Counted from the first letter of the stretch, positions 8,890 to 18,834 are shown. The stretch is 64,000 nucleotides of DNA from Paraburkholderia sp. (GCA_004322045.1 SCRN01000036.1:39758-103757); one strand, 5' to 3'. Notes: generated from the sequence alone by a model not told the origin. Program-made: numbers and translations.

Positions 8890-9564
8890 ATGCACGACAA
8901 TACTCCCGCCTACGGCCTGTGGTTGCTGGTTATCGTCAACTCGGCCTTTTTCATCTTCTTTGCCTTTACCTTCTTCAAGCCGAAGACCAAACGGGACTGG
9001 CGCTCGCTCGGCGCGTTCTCAGCCTTCATCGTAGCGTTGTTTACCGAGATGTATGGGTTTCCGCTGACGATTTACCTGCTGTCGGGCTGGTTGCAGACGC
9101 GCTATCCGCACGTCGACTGGTTCTCGCACGACGCGGGGCACCTGCTCGAAGAACTGTTCGGCTGGCGAGCCAACCCGCACTTTGGTCCGTTTCACCTGCT
9201 GAGCTTTGCATTCATCGGTGGCGGCTTCTGGCTCATTTCAGCCGGCTGGCAGGTGCTGTATCGTGCACAACGCAGTCATGTCGTCGCCACGACCGGTACC
9301 TATGCCTGGATGCGCCACCCGCAGTATGTCGGTTTCGTGCTCGTCATGTTTGGCTTCCTGCTGCAATGGCCGACGCTGCTCACGCTCGCCATGTTTCCCG
9401 TGCTCGTCTTCATGTACACGCGGCTCGCGCGAGCTGAAGAACGGGAATCCATCGCCGAGTTTGGTGACGCTTACCGCCGCTATATGGACGAGGTGCCGGC
9501 TTTCATCCCCCGGTTCGGCGCGCATCACGATGGCCCCACACATGGTCCGGCCAGGCGGAATTGA
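8890..9564 (+). CDS. Isoprenylcysteine carboxylmethyltransferase-family membrane protein
   Basis: 224-residue integral membrane protein with about five helices. The C-terminal half carries the ICMT/PEMT-type cofactor-binding pattern: TGTYAWMRHPQYVGFVLVM, then RLARAEERESIAEFGDAYRR. In this family these residues bind S-adenosylmethionine and methylate lipids or small molecules at the membrane; the bacterial substrate is unknown. A His-rich loop (DWFSHDAGHLLEELFGW) precedes them. It sits between DUF2933 and FtsH genes. A decayed relative lies at 23420-23792, and an S-adenosylmethionine synthetase gene is in the same accessory block (28065). Confidence 0.75.
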   Translation: MHDNTPAYGLWLLVIVNSAFFIFFAFTFFKPKTKRDWRSLGAFSAFIVALFTEMYGFPLTIYLLSGWLQTRYPHVDWFSHDAGHLLEELFGWRANPHFGPFHLLSFAFIGGGFWLISAGWQVLYRAQRSHVVATTGTYAWMRHPQYVGFVLVMFGFLLQWPTLLTLAMFPVLVFMYTRLARAEERESIAEFGDAYRRYMDEVPAFIPRFGAHHDGPTHGPARRN

Positions 9565-9578
9565 AGAGGAGCCGGATC

Positions 9579-11480
9579 ATGGAATTCAAACGCGAACACC
9601 AAATCAATCTCATCTACGTTCTCGCCGCAATGATCGGGGTCCTGGTAATCCAGAGCCTGATATCTCAACCCGATCACATACGGACGATCCCATACAGCGA
9701 GTTCCAGCAGCTCGCGAGCCAGGGCAAGGTGACAGACCTCGTTGTTGGCCCTATCCGGATCACGGGGACCTTCAAGGACGCGCCCAAGGGCACACCGCAA
9801 CACTTTTCGACGCTGCGGGTCGATCCCGCGCTTGCACAGTCGTTATCCAGCGAGAAGCTGACGTTCTCCGGCGAACCGGAGCCGGGTATCTGGCCGACCA
9901 TACTCGGCTGGTTGATGCCCACGATTGGCTTTGTGCTCGTCTGGATGTTCCTGATCCGTCCGATGTCGATGGGACAGGGCGCTGACGGCATGATGTCGAT
10001 CGGCAAGAGCAGGGCGAAGATCTACGTTGAGAAGGACACCAGAGTTACCTTCGCAGACGTCGCCGGTGTGGATGAGGCAAAGGAAGAGCTCAGGGAGGTC
10101 GTATCGTTTCTCAAGGATCCCCGCAGCTACGGCCGGCTGGGTGCGCGTGTCCCGAAAGGCGTGCTGCTGGTTGGCCCGCCGGGCACTGGAAAAACGTTGC
10201 TGGCGCGGGCCGTCGCGGGCGAGGCGGGAGTGGCGTTCTTCTCGATTTCCGGCTCCGAGTTTGTCGAGATGTTCGTTGGTGTCGGAGCCGCACGCGTACG
10301 TGATCTGTTCGAGCAGGCACGCAAACATGCGCCTGCTATCGTGTTTATCGACGAACTGGACTCTCTCGGCCGAGCGCGCGGGACCATGTTTCCGGGCGGT
10401 GGTGGTCACGACGAGAAGGAACAGACGCTCAACCAGTTACTGGCCGAACTCGACGGATTCGATCCGTCCATCGGCGTCGTGCTGCTAGCGGCGACCAACC
10501 GGCCCGAAATTCTCGACCCCGCACTGCTGCGGGCAGGCCGGTTTGACCGGCAGGTGCTTGTCGACCGGCCGGACAAGAAGGGCCGTGCAGAAGTTCTGGA
10601 AGTCCACCTGAAGAAGATCAAGCTCGCGTCCGGCGTGTCCGTCGCAGAAATCGCCGCGCTTACGCCCGGTTTCTCAGGCGCCGATCTGGCCAACTTGGTC
10701 AACGAGGCGGCGATCCTGGCTACCCGCCGCAACGCCAACAGCGTTTCACTGGAGGACTTCACGCAGGCCATCGAGCGGATCGTGGCCGGCCTCGAGAAAC
10801 GTAATCGGTTGCTGAACCCTCACGAACGCGAGGTGGTGGCGCACCACGAAATGGGACACGCGCTGGTCGCGATGGCACTGCCCGGCGTTGACCCGGTCCA
10901 GAAAATATCGATCATCCCGCGGGGCATTGCCGCCCTTGGCTACACGATGCAGCGCCCGATCGAGGATCGCTTCCTAATGGACCGGGTCGAACTGATGAAC
11001 CGCATGACCGTGCTGCTTGGCGGACGGGCGGCGGAACGGCTGGTTTTCGAGGAAGTATCAACGGGGGCGGCCGACGATCTCGCCAAAGCGACAGGCATCG
11101 CGCGCAGCATGGTGGTGCGTTTCGGCATGGATCCCAAGCTTGGGCAGGTCGCGTACGAGCCGGAGACCAGTTCAGCGCTCGGCATGTCAACCGGCTCGGA
11201 ATGGCGACTGCGCCAGTATGGCGAACAGACGGCAACGGCCATTGACATAGCCGTGCGCGAGCTGATCGACACTGCATTCCAGCGGGCCTCGTCTGTCCTG
11301 CAGGGGAACCGTGAACTGCTTAGTGAGGCGGCACAGGATCTGCTCTCGAAAGAGACCCTGTCTGGCGACGATCTGCAGGCGCTCGCGGAGAGGCTGGGCG
11401 GCAAAGGGGCCGTCGTAACAGCACCTCCGTTCGGCACGACTGACGTTGTCGAAGCCGGCAGCGGTGCGACCGCTGGATGA
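9579..11480 (+). CDS. ftsH: Accessory FtsH-type membrane AAA+ zinc metalloprotease
   Basis: ATP-dependent membrane protease, 633 residues from the ATG at 9579, which has GAAGAGGAG upstream and is preferred over an in-frame TTG at 9561. Two N-terminal membrane helices flank a periplasmic segment. The AAA+ domain has Walker A GPPGTGKT (199-206), Walker B VFIDELD and the second region of homology ([19 protein letters not shown]). The zinc site is HEMGH (423-427), with a downstream acidic ligand region. It is probably an extra copy carried with the stress block, since the housekeeping ftsH normally sits beside rrmJ/folP. Accessory FtsH proteins of this kind are known from heat- and stress-tolerance islands. 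Confidence 0.9.
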   Translation: MEFKREHQINLIYVLAAMIGVLVIQSLISQPDHIRTIPYSEFQQLASQGKVTDLVVGPIRITGTFKDAPKGTPQHFSTLRVDPALAQSLSSEKLTFSGEPEPGIWPTILGWLMPTIGFVLVWMFLIRPMSMGQGADGMMSIGKSRAKIYVEKDTRVTFADVAGVDEAKEELREVVSFLKDPRSYGRLGARVPKGVLLVGPPGTGKTLLARAVAGEAGVAFFSISGSEFVEMFVGVGAARVRDLFEQARKHAPAIVFIDELDSLGRARGTMFPGGGGHDEKEQTLNQLLAELDGFDPSIGVVLLAATNRPEILDPALLRAGRFDRQVLVDRPDKKGRAEVLEVHLKKIKLASGVSVAEIAALTPGFSGADLANLVNEAAILATRRNANSVSLEDFTQAIERIVAGLEKRNRLLNPHEREVVAHHEMGHALVAMALPGVDPVQKISIIPRGIAALGYTMQRPIEDRFLMDRVELMNRMTVLLGGRAAERLVFEEVSTGAADDLAKATGIARSMVVRFGMDPKLGQVAYEPETSSALGMSTGSEWRLRQYGEQTATAIDIAVRELIDTAFQRASSVLQGNRELLSEAAQDLLSKETLSGDDLQALAERLGGKGAVVTAPPFGTTDVVEAGSGATAG

Positions 11481-11502
11481 CCGGGGCAAAGGGGGCAATC
11501 CG

Positions 11503-11952
11503 ATGAAAGCGCTCATCTTCCTGATTGCCTTGCTGGCAACCGCAGTTGCCGCTGGTCAGGGCGATGCCGGCCAGCACCTGTTGATCGGCGATACCGATGT
11601 GTACTACGGTCTTACCCCATCGGCAGCGCTGGGTGCTCACCCCGCGTCTCACCCAGAGGCATCGATGCACGGCGGAGTGCGAGGCAACAGGTACACGTAT
11701 CACCTCGTTGTCGCGCTTTTCGATCATGTGACACAGAAGCGCATTTCGGACGCCAGGGTGACCGCAGCGGTCCAGGAGATTGGCTTGAGCGAAACGCGCC
11801 GCAAGCTCGAGCCGATGCGCACCGGGGACATGATCAGCTATGGAGCGTACCTTGATCTGGGTGGCACCGGCCCCTATCGTGTCAAGCTCGAGGTGCGCCG
11901 GCCGGACCGGCCCGGAATAGTCTCGGGCCAGTTCGAATACCGGTCGGAGTAG
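11503..11952 (+). CDS. Periplasmic protein of unknown function
   Basis: 149 residues. A Sec signal peptide is visible (KALIFLIALLATAVAAGQG). The mature part is predicted all-beta, with a His-bearing stretch (GAHPASHPEASMHGG). Immunoglobulin-like strand patterns follow (YTYHLVVALFDHVTQKRISD, ARVTAAVQEIGLSETRRKLE, GTGPYRVKLEVRRPD). The ATG at 11503 is chosen because it gives the signal peptide. It sits 22 bases after ftsH. It may bind a metal or substrate in the periplasm; I cannot assign a family with confidence. Confidence 0.65.
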   Translation: MKALIFLIALLATAVAAGQGDAGQHLLIGDTDVYYGLTPSAALGAHPASHPEASMHGGVRGNRYTYHLVVALFDHVTQKRISDARVTAAVQEIGLSETRRKLEPMRTGDMISYGAYLDLGGTGPYRVKLEVRRPDRPGIVSGQFEYRSE

Positions 11953-12138
11953 ATCGCCGGCGCGGTGACTGACTGTACGACGGCAGCACAAGTGTGCGCA
12001 TGGCACGGGGCGCAGCGGTTCGCCTCGCGCCAGCGCTGGTAGCGTGACTGGGGAGAACGGGCCTTGAGCAGGCAGCAGAGCCGAAACGGCGGACCATCTT
12101 CTGATCGCGGCATCGAGACGGCGCGGAGGCGACCGCTC

Positions 12139-13464
12139 ATGACCGTAAGGCCCGCCGTGCGGACACTGCAATGGCAGGTATTTTGCCCCCTGCTGCTCGC
12201 CATGTTCTCGATTGCCGTGGGGTATGGCTTTCTGTTGCCGATTCTGCCGCGAGTACTTGCACGGATTGTGGCAACGGCGGATCCCGCAACGTTGTCGCGG
12301 CACACCGGTCTGCTCACCGGGACCTATACGTTGTCGCTATTCCTGTTTGCGCCGCTGTGGGGGCGCTTTGCCGACCGGCATGGACAACGTCTTGCGATGC
12401 TTGTGGGTTTGACCGGCTTCGCCGCGACACTCGCGCTGTTTGCAGCCGTAAACAGCCTTCCGTTTCTGTACCTCGAACGCGCGCTCGGTGGGCTGTTTGC
12501 CTCGTCGATCGCCCCTGCGGTCTATGCCTTCGTTGGCGAGTACGCCCCGTCGAAAGAATGGCGCGCCCGCCGTTTCGCGCTGCTCAACATTGCAGGCGCG
12601 AGCGGGTTTCTGGTCGGGCCGATGCTGGGCAGCCTGACAATGCATCTTGCGCACGCCGACACACCACGGATCGGCGAGCCACTGGCATGCTGGCCACCTT
12701 TTGTCATGGCATCCGCGCTTGCCTTTTCGGTCGCGCTGAGCGTCTGGGCCCTGGTGCCGGGAACACGCGAGGACCGGTCAGACCGGCCTGACGCAGGGAG
12801 TCAGCCGGAGGGGCGCACCGCGCTGCCGCGTCTTCTTGCAATTTCATTCGTGACGGCCGCAGCTGTTGGGGAATTCGAGGTCGGGCTGTCACTGCGCGGC
12901 ACGCAGAAGCTGGGTCTGAGCATCGGGGAGATTGGATTCATGTTCACGGAATGCAGTCTTGTCATGCTGGCGGTTCAATCCGCTGTATTTTCCCCACTGG
13001 TGAAACCCGAACTGACCCGCTGGTTTTTGACACCCGCGTTGCTTGTCCTTGCGGCCGGGCTTGCAGCCGTGCCGCTTGCTACGGGCCGCCTGACCACGGC
13101 AGGTGCGGTCGCGGTGGTGGCGGGCAGCGCCGGAATCGTTTCGCCAATTGCGACGTACTGGATCTCGCTCGCTGCGGGTGAGCGGCAGGGTGCCGCGCTC
13201 GGATGGCAGACTTCGGCTGCAAGTCTCGGCCAAGCAGCCGGATCGGCAGGCGGCGGGCTACTGTTCGGGATCCCGACCATACCCGACGCGCCCTCCATGC
13301 TGACCGCGATTGTTGTGCTCGCTGGCCTTGTCGCGAGCGTGCGTGTTCCGCATCTTCTTGCGAAGGCGGTATCAACAGGGTGCGGCGATCTGAGCGACGA
13401 TTCACTGGAAGCCCAAGGTTCCGGCGACGTCCGGCGGACGAGGTCAGGCAAACAGACGGAGTAG
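12139..13464 (+). CDS. Major facilitator superfamily transporter
   Basis: 441 residues, about 12 membrane helices. The MFS signature between helices 2 and 3 is visible (APLWGRFADRHGQR), and helix 5 has the LNIAGASGFLVGPMLG stretch similar to drug-exporter motif C. The start at 12139 has GGAGG 9 bases upstream; an earlier in-frame TTG at 12064 is less likely. It is the last member of the FtsH operon. Substrate unknown; a drug or metabolite exporter is the default. Confidence 0.8.
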   Translation: MTVRPAVRTLQWQVFCPLLLAMFSIAVGYGFLLPILPRVLARIVATADPATLSRHTGLLTGTYTLSLFLFAPLWGRFADRHGQRLAMLVGLTGFAATLALFAAVNSLPFLYLERALGGLFASSIAPAVYAFVGEYAPSKEWRARRFALLNIAGASGFLVGPMLGSLTMHLAHADTPRIGEPLACWPPFVMASALAFSVALSVWALVPGTREDRSDRPDAGSQPEGRTALPRLLAISFVTAAAVGEFEVGLSLRGTQKLGLSIGEIGFMFTECSLVMLAVQSAVFSPLVKPELTRWFLTPALLVLAAGLAAVPLATGRLTTAGAVAVVAGSAGIVSPIATYWISLAAGERQGAALGWQTSAASLGQAAGSAGGGLLFGIPTIPDAPSMLTAIVVLAGLVASVRVPHLLAKAVSTGCGDLSDDSLEAQGSGDVRRTRSGKQTE

Positions 13465-13510
13465 GTATGCCGATGCGGCCCAGGCGGAACGAACCTCATG
13501 GCTCTTTAGC

Positions 13511-13838
13511 GTGGAGGCCGCAGGCCGTCGGAATCCAATGCCGGTCGGCATCTGTGTTCAGATATTCTGGCCGATGATCGCAGCAGCTCAGCTGGTCGAA
13601 CAGGACGCCGAACTGTACGCGAAGAATCTCGCGTTTGTCGAGGAGGAAGAAAAGCTAAATCCTGAACTCAGGCCCAGGCTTGCGACGTCCAACCACGCAT
13701 TACCCGATCTGCGGACGTGATGCTGCGGGACTACTCGGCTCCTGGCGCGACCGGCATTCCGACCGTCGTCGACGCGCCATACGCGGGGGCGCGTGATCGA
13801 GGCGCAAGTCATCCCGCTTCTGATTCCCGTGTCCATGT
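13511..13838 (+). pseudogene. Decayed PHA-synthase-like alpha/beta hydrolase, N-terminal remnant
   Basis: One reading frame gives LYAKNLAFVEEEEKLNPEL, then LATSNHALPDLRT and a stop at 13718. Shifting frame at 13720 continues as MLRDYSAPGATGIPTVVDAP-YAG, and another shift near 13790 continues to a stop. The joined product resembles the N-terminus of alpha/beta hydrolases related to PHA synthase and PHB depolymerase, where a LRDYS-x-PG-x-G-x-P segment leads into the first core strand. The catalytic part is absent. 13839-14042 shows nothing else. Confidence 0.4.
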
Positions 13839-14042
13839 GGGGGATTGAGTGACGACCACCGGCGGGCCGAAAAATGGCAGGAACGTCCGTGCGCATCGGC
13901 TTTCGGGCCGCTCCCTTGTCACTGGCTTCGTTTGCTCGGTCAGCGATTTATGTTTGTCCTTGCGGCGAGCACGCTCATCCATCGCCACCACGGCTAGTCC
14001 TGCGGCGCGCTCGAACGATCCGCCGTCCATCGAGCTACAAAA

Positions 14043-14447
14043 TCATTTGCTAGCGTGTTTAGACTGCCACTTCTTCATGTACGCAATTTCTTCATTTTGT
14101 GCCTTGATGATGCTGTTGGCCAGTCGCTTCATGTCGGGGTCCTTACCGTACTTCAGCTCCACCTTCGCCATATCGATGGCGCCCTCATGATGGGGAATCA
14201 TGTGGGCGACGAAGTCCTTGTCGGTGTTGCCACTGAACGGTGGGGCGCTCATCTCATTCATCATCTTCTTATCCGCTTCCTTGAATAGAGGTGTTGATGG
14301 ACTTGAGCCGCTATCTGCCGAACTGGACATATTCATTCCGGGTATGGATGCATCCTGCTGGGCATTCGCGGGACGAGTGACGATGGTCAATGTTGCACCT
14401 GCGCAGACAAGCACGACTCGAAGGACAGAAAGACTATTCATTTTCAA
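14043..14447 (-). CDS. DUF305 periplasmic protein
   Basis: 134 residues. A signal peptide ends near ANAQQ, then a Met/Ser linker precedes a ferritin-like helical DUF305 domain: NTDKDFVAHMIPHHEGAIDM, AKVELKYGKDPDMKRLANSI and IIKAQNEEIAYMKKW. The MIPHHEGAI motif defines the family, and DUF305 proteins are frequent in copper and silver islands. It begins 17 bases after the permease gene on the same strand, so the two are probably co-transcribed. Likely a periplasmic metal-binding accessory protein. Confidence 0.85.
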   Translation of the reverse strand: MKMNSLSVLRVVLVCAGATLTIVTRPANAQQDASIPGMNMSSSADSGSSPSTPLFKEADKKMMNEMSAPPFSGNTDKDFVAHMIPHHEGAIDMAKVELKYGKDPDMKRLANSIIKAQNEEIAYMKKWQSKHASK

Positions 14448-14464
14448 TCTCCTGTTGGGGAAGG

Positions 14465-15688
14465 TTATTCTGAGTGGCCATGAGGCTGATGGTCTGAATC
14501 GACATGGGATGCACGATGCGCAGGCTCACCGTGGTCGTGCTCACCGTCTTCCATCATCCGCATCATTTCTGGGCCGCCTGTTCTGAAGAACACGACCGTC
14601 AAGACGACGAAGACAGCACCAAACACGATGTTCAGTACGGTCGTGTAGTTGAAGGTGATCGTTGCGTCCACAACGGCCGTATGTCGTTCTTGAGGGATCC
14701 ATCCGAACAGCTGGAACAGTGCTTCGACCACAAGTGCCGAGGAGACCATCGCGAGGTAAAAGGTCACGGCAAGCAACACCGCCATCCTACCGCCGTAGTA
14801 TTTCCGATAGATGTTGAGTATGGGAAGGATGATGAGATCGCCAAAGATGAAAGAAGCAACACCGCCGAAACTGATGCCACCGTTCCACAGCACTGCAGCG
14901 AGCGGCACGTTCCCGACGGAGCAGGTGAACGACGCGACTGCAATCAGGGGGCCGACAAATGCACCCCAAATCATCGCGGCCGTCGGATGACTGACGAGGA
15001 AGAATTGCTGCCAGAAGCTATCGGGCACCCAAGCGCCGAGCGCTCCGGCGATGAGCAGCCCGATGCCTATGTCGCGCCTCAGCATCGACCAGTTCATCAC
15101 GTAACTGTGGCTGATTGCTATCCACCCATCCTTGGATGAGAGACGTTGCTTCCAGAGGCCGTGCCGTCCACCCATCGACATGGCCGCATGACCTTCCATG
15201 CTGCCGGCGATGCCCTTGTTCGCCTGCTCGATAGCTTCGTTCTTCAGCGAGTCCTTGAGAACGAACCGGAAGAGCAACACCAGGACGAAAATCATGATTG
15301 GGCCACCGACGAACTCGGCAGCTGCGAACTGCCAGGCAATCAGCACCCACATCAGCATGCCAAGTTCGAGCACGAGGTTCGTCGCCGCGAACTGGAATGC
15401 AATTGCGGAGGTGAAGTCGCCCCCCTTGCGCACGATAGAGCGGGCCATGGCGACAGCGGCATAGGAGCAGGAGGAGGATGCAGCCCCGAGCAGGCTGGCG
15501 ACCGTCAGTGAGCGAGGTGACGCGTCAGGTAGAAGCTTAGACATCTCTGACTTCGAGACAGCGACTTCAATCACGGCGGAGAACAGGAAGCCGAGACTCA
15601 ATCCCCAGAATATCTGCCACAACATCGTGAAGGTCATCCAGAACGCGCGACCGAGGGCAATGACAATTTGCATCTCAACCTCCTGCAT
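14465..15688 (-). CDS. ArsP-type permease (DUF318 family)
   Basis: About 407 residues and 8-10 membrane helices. The family hallmark is seen twice, in the duplicated halves: LGAASSSCSYAAVAMARS, with a conserved Cys and Ser run, and FTCSVGNVPLAAVLWNGG. A hydrophilic loop (GHAAMSMGGRHGLWKQRL) separates the halves, and the C-terminus is His/Asp-rich (HDHGEPAHRASHVDSDHQ). ArsP members export organoarsenicals; many relatives with His-rich tails have unknown metal or metalloid substrates. Starts at 15688 (GGAGGT, 4 bases) and 15673 (GGAGG, 5 bases) are both possible. Confidence 0.8.
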   Translation of the reverse strand: MQEVEMQIVIALGRAFWMTFTMLWQIFWGLSLGFLFSAVIEVAVSKSEMSKLLPDASPRSLTVASLLGAASSSCSYAAVAMARSIVRKGGDFTSAIAFQFAATNLVLELGMLMWVLIAWQFAAAEFVGGPIMIFVLVLLFRFVLKDSLKNEAIEQANKGIAGSMEGHAAMSMGGRHGLWKQRLSSKDGWIAISHSYVMNWSMLRRDIGIGLLIAGALGAWVPDSFWQQFFLVSHPTAAMIWGAFVGPLIAVASFTCSVGNVPLAAVLWNGGISFGGVASFIFGDLIILPILNIYRKYYGGRMAVLLAVTFYLAMVSSALVVEALFQLFGWIPQERHTAVVDATITFNYTTVLNIVFGAVFVVLTVVFFRTGGPEMMRMMEDGEHDHGEPAHRASHVDSDHQPHGHSE

Positions 15689-15704
15689 GAATACCTCCAT
15701 ACCA

Positions 15705-16395
15705 GCAGTACGTGGTAATAGCAAAAATGCCGTGCGGCGATTTCACGACGTTGATGGTGTTAACGAGTTTCAGCGTTTGCGTATCGATGACCTCGACGTA
15801 ACGGGTGAACCCGAACGTCACCTACAGGTATCTCTCGTCGGGCGTCGGTTCCATGCCGTCGCGGCCGGGCAGCCGATAAGTGATGGTCCCGAGCGAGCGG
15901 AGTTTATGCGCGCCCTTGTCCGTATGAATGATCGTCACGATTTTGCTTGCCCACCAGTCGATGAGGGCAGCCTCAGCATCGATCATGCCCGCCACCAGGT
16001 AAGTTGCCGCCCAGCGTGAGCCAAAGGCCAGCGGGCGCTGTTCCGATCGGCATCTTCCACAGCGCGGTCGGGCTCGAGAGGTCAATCGCCGCTACATCAC
16101 CTGCGACCTGCAGCGTCACGAAGACGATTTTGCTGTTAGCAGGAAAAATCACGTGACTGGGCATCGTTGGCAGCCGCACACGTTTGGCACGCGCGAAGTT
16201 CCTGCCGTCGAAGTGGTAGATTTTCACCTGGTCGAGCCGCAGGCCGTCGTTTGATGAACCGTTTCCTGTCGTACGAAAAGCCGAGCTGGTATTGGTCCTC
16301 GATCTCCGGCATCCACCACTGAATCTTGCCACCTCTTGGGCCAAGAATGACGAGTTGGTTGGACACGGAGTTCGCATGACATATCCTTAACCGCG
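15705..16395 (-). pseudogene. Decayed beta-propeller (YVTN/NHL-like) protein gene
   Basis: Read on the minus strand, three frames give consecutive pieces of one propeller. They are NQLVILGPRGGKIQWWMPE, then VKIYHFDGRNFARAKRVRLP with PSHVIFPANSKIVFVTLQ and VAAIDLSSPTALWKMPIGTA, then YLVAGMIDAEAALIDWWASK. After an in-frame TAG comes VTFGFTRYVEVIDTQTLKLV. At least two frameshifts and one nonsense codon show it is dead. Propellers of this class recur here intact (29973, 34771), but the sequences differ, so this is not a simple duplicate. Confidence 0.6.
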
Positions 16396-16567
16396 AATGA
16401 CGTCGACGCTTTCGCGATGCAGATCCATGATCGATTCCACGATAGCAAGTTTGAGACGGCAAGTCGGGCCGCTCCAGCCGTGACGCGTCGTCCCGATACA
16501 ACCGTTCGAAAATCCGGTCGATTTGTTGCGGCACAATCGCATTTCCATGATTAGGGGTCGATGCCAA
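16387..16567 (-). pseudogene. C-terminal remnant of a metal-sensor histidine kinase
   Basis: The minus strand encodes PQQIDRIFERLYRDDASRL, then, after a frameshift, LKLAIVESIMDLHRESVDVI and a stop. These match the end of the ATPase domain in the intact kinase at 39211-40608 ([16 protein letters not shown] and [15 protein letters not shown]). Only about 60 codons survive. 16568-16789, just upstream, shows nothing recognisable. Confidence 0.6.
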
Positions 16568-16789
16568 TAGATAGGCACATGCTGGCCTCGCAGCGCGTCA
16601 TTGGGTAGACGTCGTTAATCGATCGCGTATAAACGGTCATCCGGCCGATTGCTGCTGCCATGGTGACCGCGACCGGACGATCTTTTCCGCAATTGCGGGA
16701 GCATGCGATCGGTCCCCACGGTCGGGAAGTGCCGGCCTTTGACCGGTGCGCGCATCGGCTGTGTACTGTGAAGGAGGCCGTGCAAGCGA

Positions 16790-18490
16790 TTAAAATTTGC
16801 CCGATCGCAGGATGACGATGGCCCACGCGAGCCCCATCGCGCCGGCGACGACAAATCCCGCAAGTCCCAGTAGCGATAGACCGGCATAATGCGGGCCGCT
16901 ATGCAGCGTTGTGACGATCGAGGATCCGATCACCACGCTCGCGATGATCAGACTCAAGCTGAGCCGGTTGCTTGCACGGTCGAGGTGCGCCTCCAGCCCC
17001 TGCAACCGGTTGTGTTCGACGTGAAGCGTTGCCTTGCCGCTGCCCAGTACGTCAACTGCACGGTTCAGAATATCGGGAAGGCTGGCGGCAATGCGATGCA
17101 GCGAGCGCAACGTACGGAACCCACCGGCAAATTGACTGGCGGGGTTCCATCCTTGCAGCAGCCGGCGGCCGAGCAGGCGAGGTGCGTAGTCATGCAGGGA
17201 GGTGAGCGTATTGAAGCCTGGATCAATAGCGAGCGCCTGCGATTCGACCAGCATGAACGCCTTCGAGACCAGCAGGAATGGGCGGGGTAAGCGGATCTCG
17301 TGCCGTTGGCTGAGCAGCGCGAACTGACGCACGATTTCGCCGAACGAGTAGCCTTTTCCCGCTACCTCGTAGTACGCGTTGAGTGCCTCTGAGACATCGC
17401 GGGTAAAGTCCTCGCGGTCAATCTGTTCGGCGGCCACGCCCATTTCGAAGTACGCGTCCACCGGCCAAGAAGCATCGGCCGAGCTGACCGCCAGAATGAG
17501 CTACGCAAGCGCCTCCTGGTCGTGCGCCGACAGCTCTCCCATGATGCCGAAATCGTGGAAGCAGAGCCGGCTATCGGCGAGGATGAACACGTTGCCGGGA
17601 TGCGGGTCACCGTGGAAGAAGCCGTGCTCAAAGACCTGTTTCAGGAACGACGCCATCAGCGTCGCAGCAAGCCGTTGTCGCTTCGCGGGGTCGGCTGGCG
17701 GCTGCTGTGCGAGCTTGTGGCCAAGGCTGCGTTCCATCGTCAAGACGCGGCGGGTGGTGAGCTCCCAGTAGATGCGCGGCACGTATACGCCAGAGTCGTC
17801 CTTGAAGTTTTCGCGCAGCCGGTCACCGTTGCGCCCTTCAATCTGGTAGTCCAGCTCATCGGAGATGAGCCTCGCGAACTCTTCGACGAGTTCTGATGGG
17901 CCAAACCGGCGACTCTCCGGGATATGCTTTTCCAGTTGACGGGCGAGAAGCCGCATGATGCCGACGTCCGCGTGAATGACGGGCTCGATGCCGGGACGCT
18001 GAACTTTGACGACGACGCTCGCGCCATCCTGGAGGCAAGCCGAGTGAACCTGTCCGATCGATGCGGCCGCAAGCGGCATCTCATCAAATGTCGGAAACAG
18101 TTCGTGAACGGGGCTGCCCAGTTCGCGCTCGATGATCGCGCGGGCCTGCGTCCCCGGAAACCCGCCAACGTTGTCCTGGAGCCTTTGCAACTCGCTGATC
18201 CAGGTTTCGGGCAGCAGGTCGCGCCGGAGGCTAAGAAGCTGGCCGAACTTGACGAACGCAGGTCCGAGCCGCTCGAGCATTTCACGAAACCGCTCCGCAT
18301 CATGATTGCCCGCCTCTACGGCTTCGGATGTCGTATCGATTGCCTGGCCGCCGACCCGCAGCCGTGCCACATAATGCGACCAGCCGGCGCTGGCGATCGC
18401 CTGCAGGATCTGTACGAGTCGCGGGAACCGGGCCGAGACGGGCTGGCCAACAGGTTCGTCATCTTGACTGGAATCGGCCGTGGAGGTCAC
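16790..18490 (-). pseudogene. UbiB/ABC1-family kinase-like gene, one in-frame amber stop
   Basis: 567 codons reading as one protein apart from TAG at 17503-17501. It starts at a GTG (18490) with GGAG 7 bases upstream. ABC1/UbiB hallmarks are intact before the stop: FVKFGQLLSLRRDLLP (the KxGQ motif), PLAAASIGQVHSA, DPHPGN and FHDFGIMGE. After the stop the same frame continues through a helical region to two C-terminal membrane helices (LSLLGLAGFVVAGAMGLAWA). UbiB-type proteins are membrane-associated atypical kinases/ATPases linked to ubiquinone and lipid traffic. Either the gene is newly inactivated, or it makes a truncated 329-residue protein or is suppressed. No other damage is seen. Confidence 0.75.
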
Positions 18491-18699
18491 CCGTTTTCTC
18501 CTTTACCATAGCGCGCTCGAAGATCGAGAGAACCATAACAGCGGGGGTAGCAGACATTGTGACGACGCCTCGGCTTGCTGCTAAATCTCGAGCGCTGTGC
18601 TCACTGGCAGGCACTTTGCTCCCGCATACGCCGTTGCAAGCACCAAGCAGTGAAACGGCTTGCGGAGTCGGTGCCTAGTGCATTGTCGGTTTGCTCGAC

Positions 18700-18834
18700 T
18701 TACTTATGTTTCCTGCGACGGCGCACGAACAGACCACGACCAATGCGCCGCAAATCAAACTCATGATGGAGAAATACCAGGACGCCCATCGCAGCCAGTC
18801 CAACCCACACGAGATGATTCAACATCCAGGTCAT
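18700..18834 (-). CDS. 44-residue single-helix membrane protein
   Basis: Short gene with a good ribosome-binding site (GGAGG, 5 bases before ATG at 18834). The protein has one hydrophobic helix (MLNHLVWVGLAAMGVLVFLH) and a strongly basic tail (GRGLFVRRRRKHK), the pattern of a small inner-membrane protein with the tail inside. It lies upstream of the UbiB-like gene on the same strand. Function unknown. The clean start signal and membrane topology argue it is real. The 18491-18699 gap shows no other gene. Confidence 0.5.
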   Translation of the reverse strand: MTWMLNHLVWVGLAAMGVLVFLHHEFDLRRIGRGLFVRRRRKHK

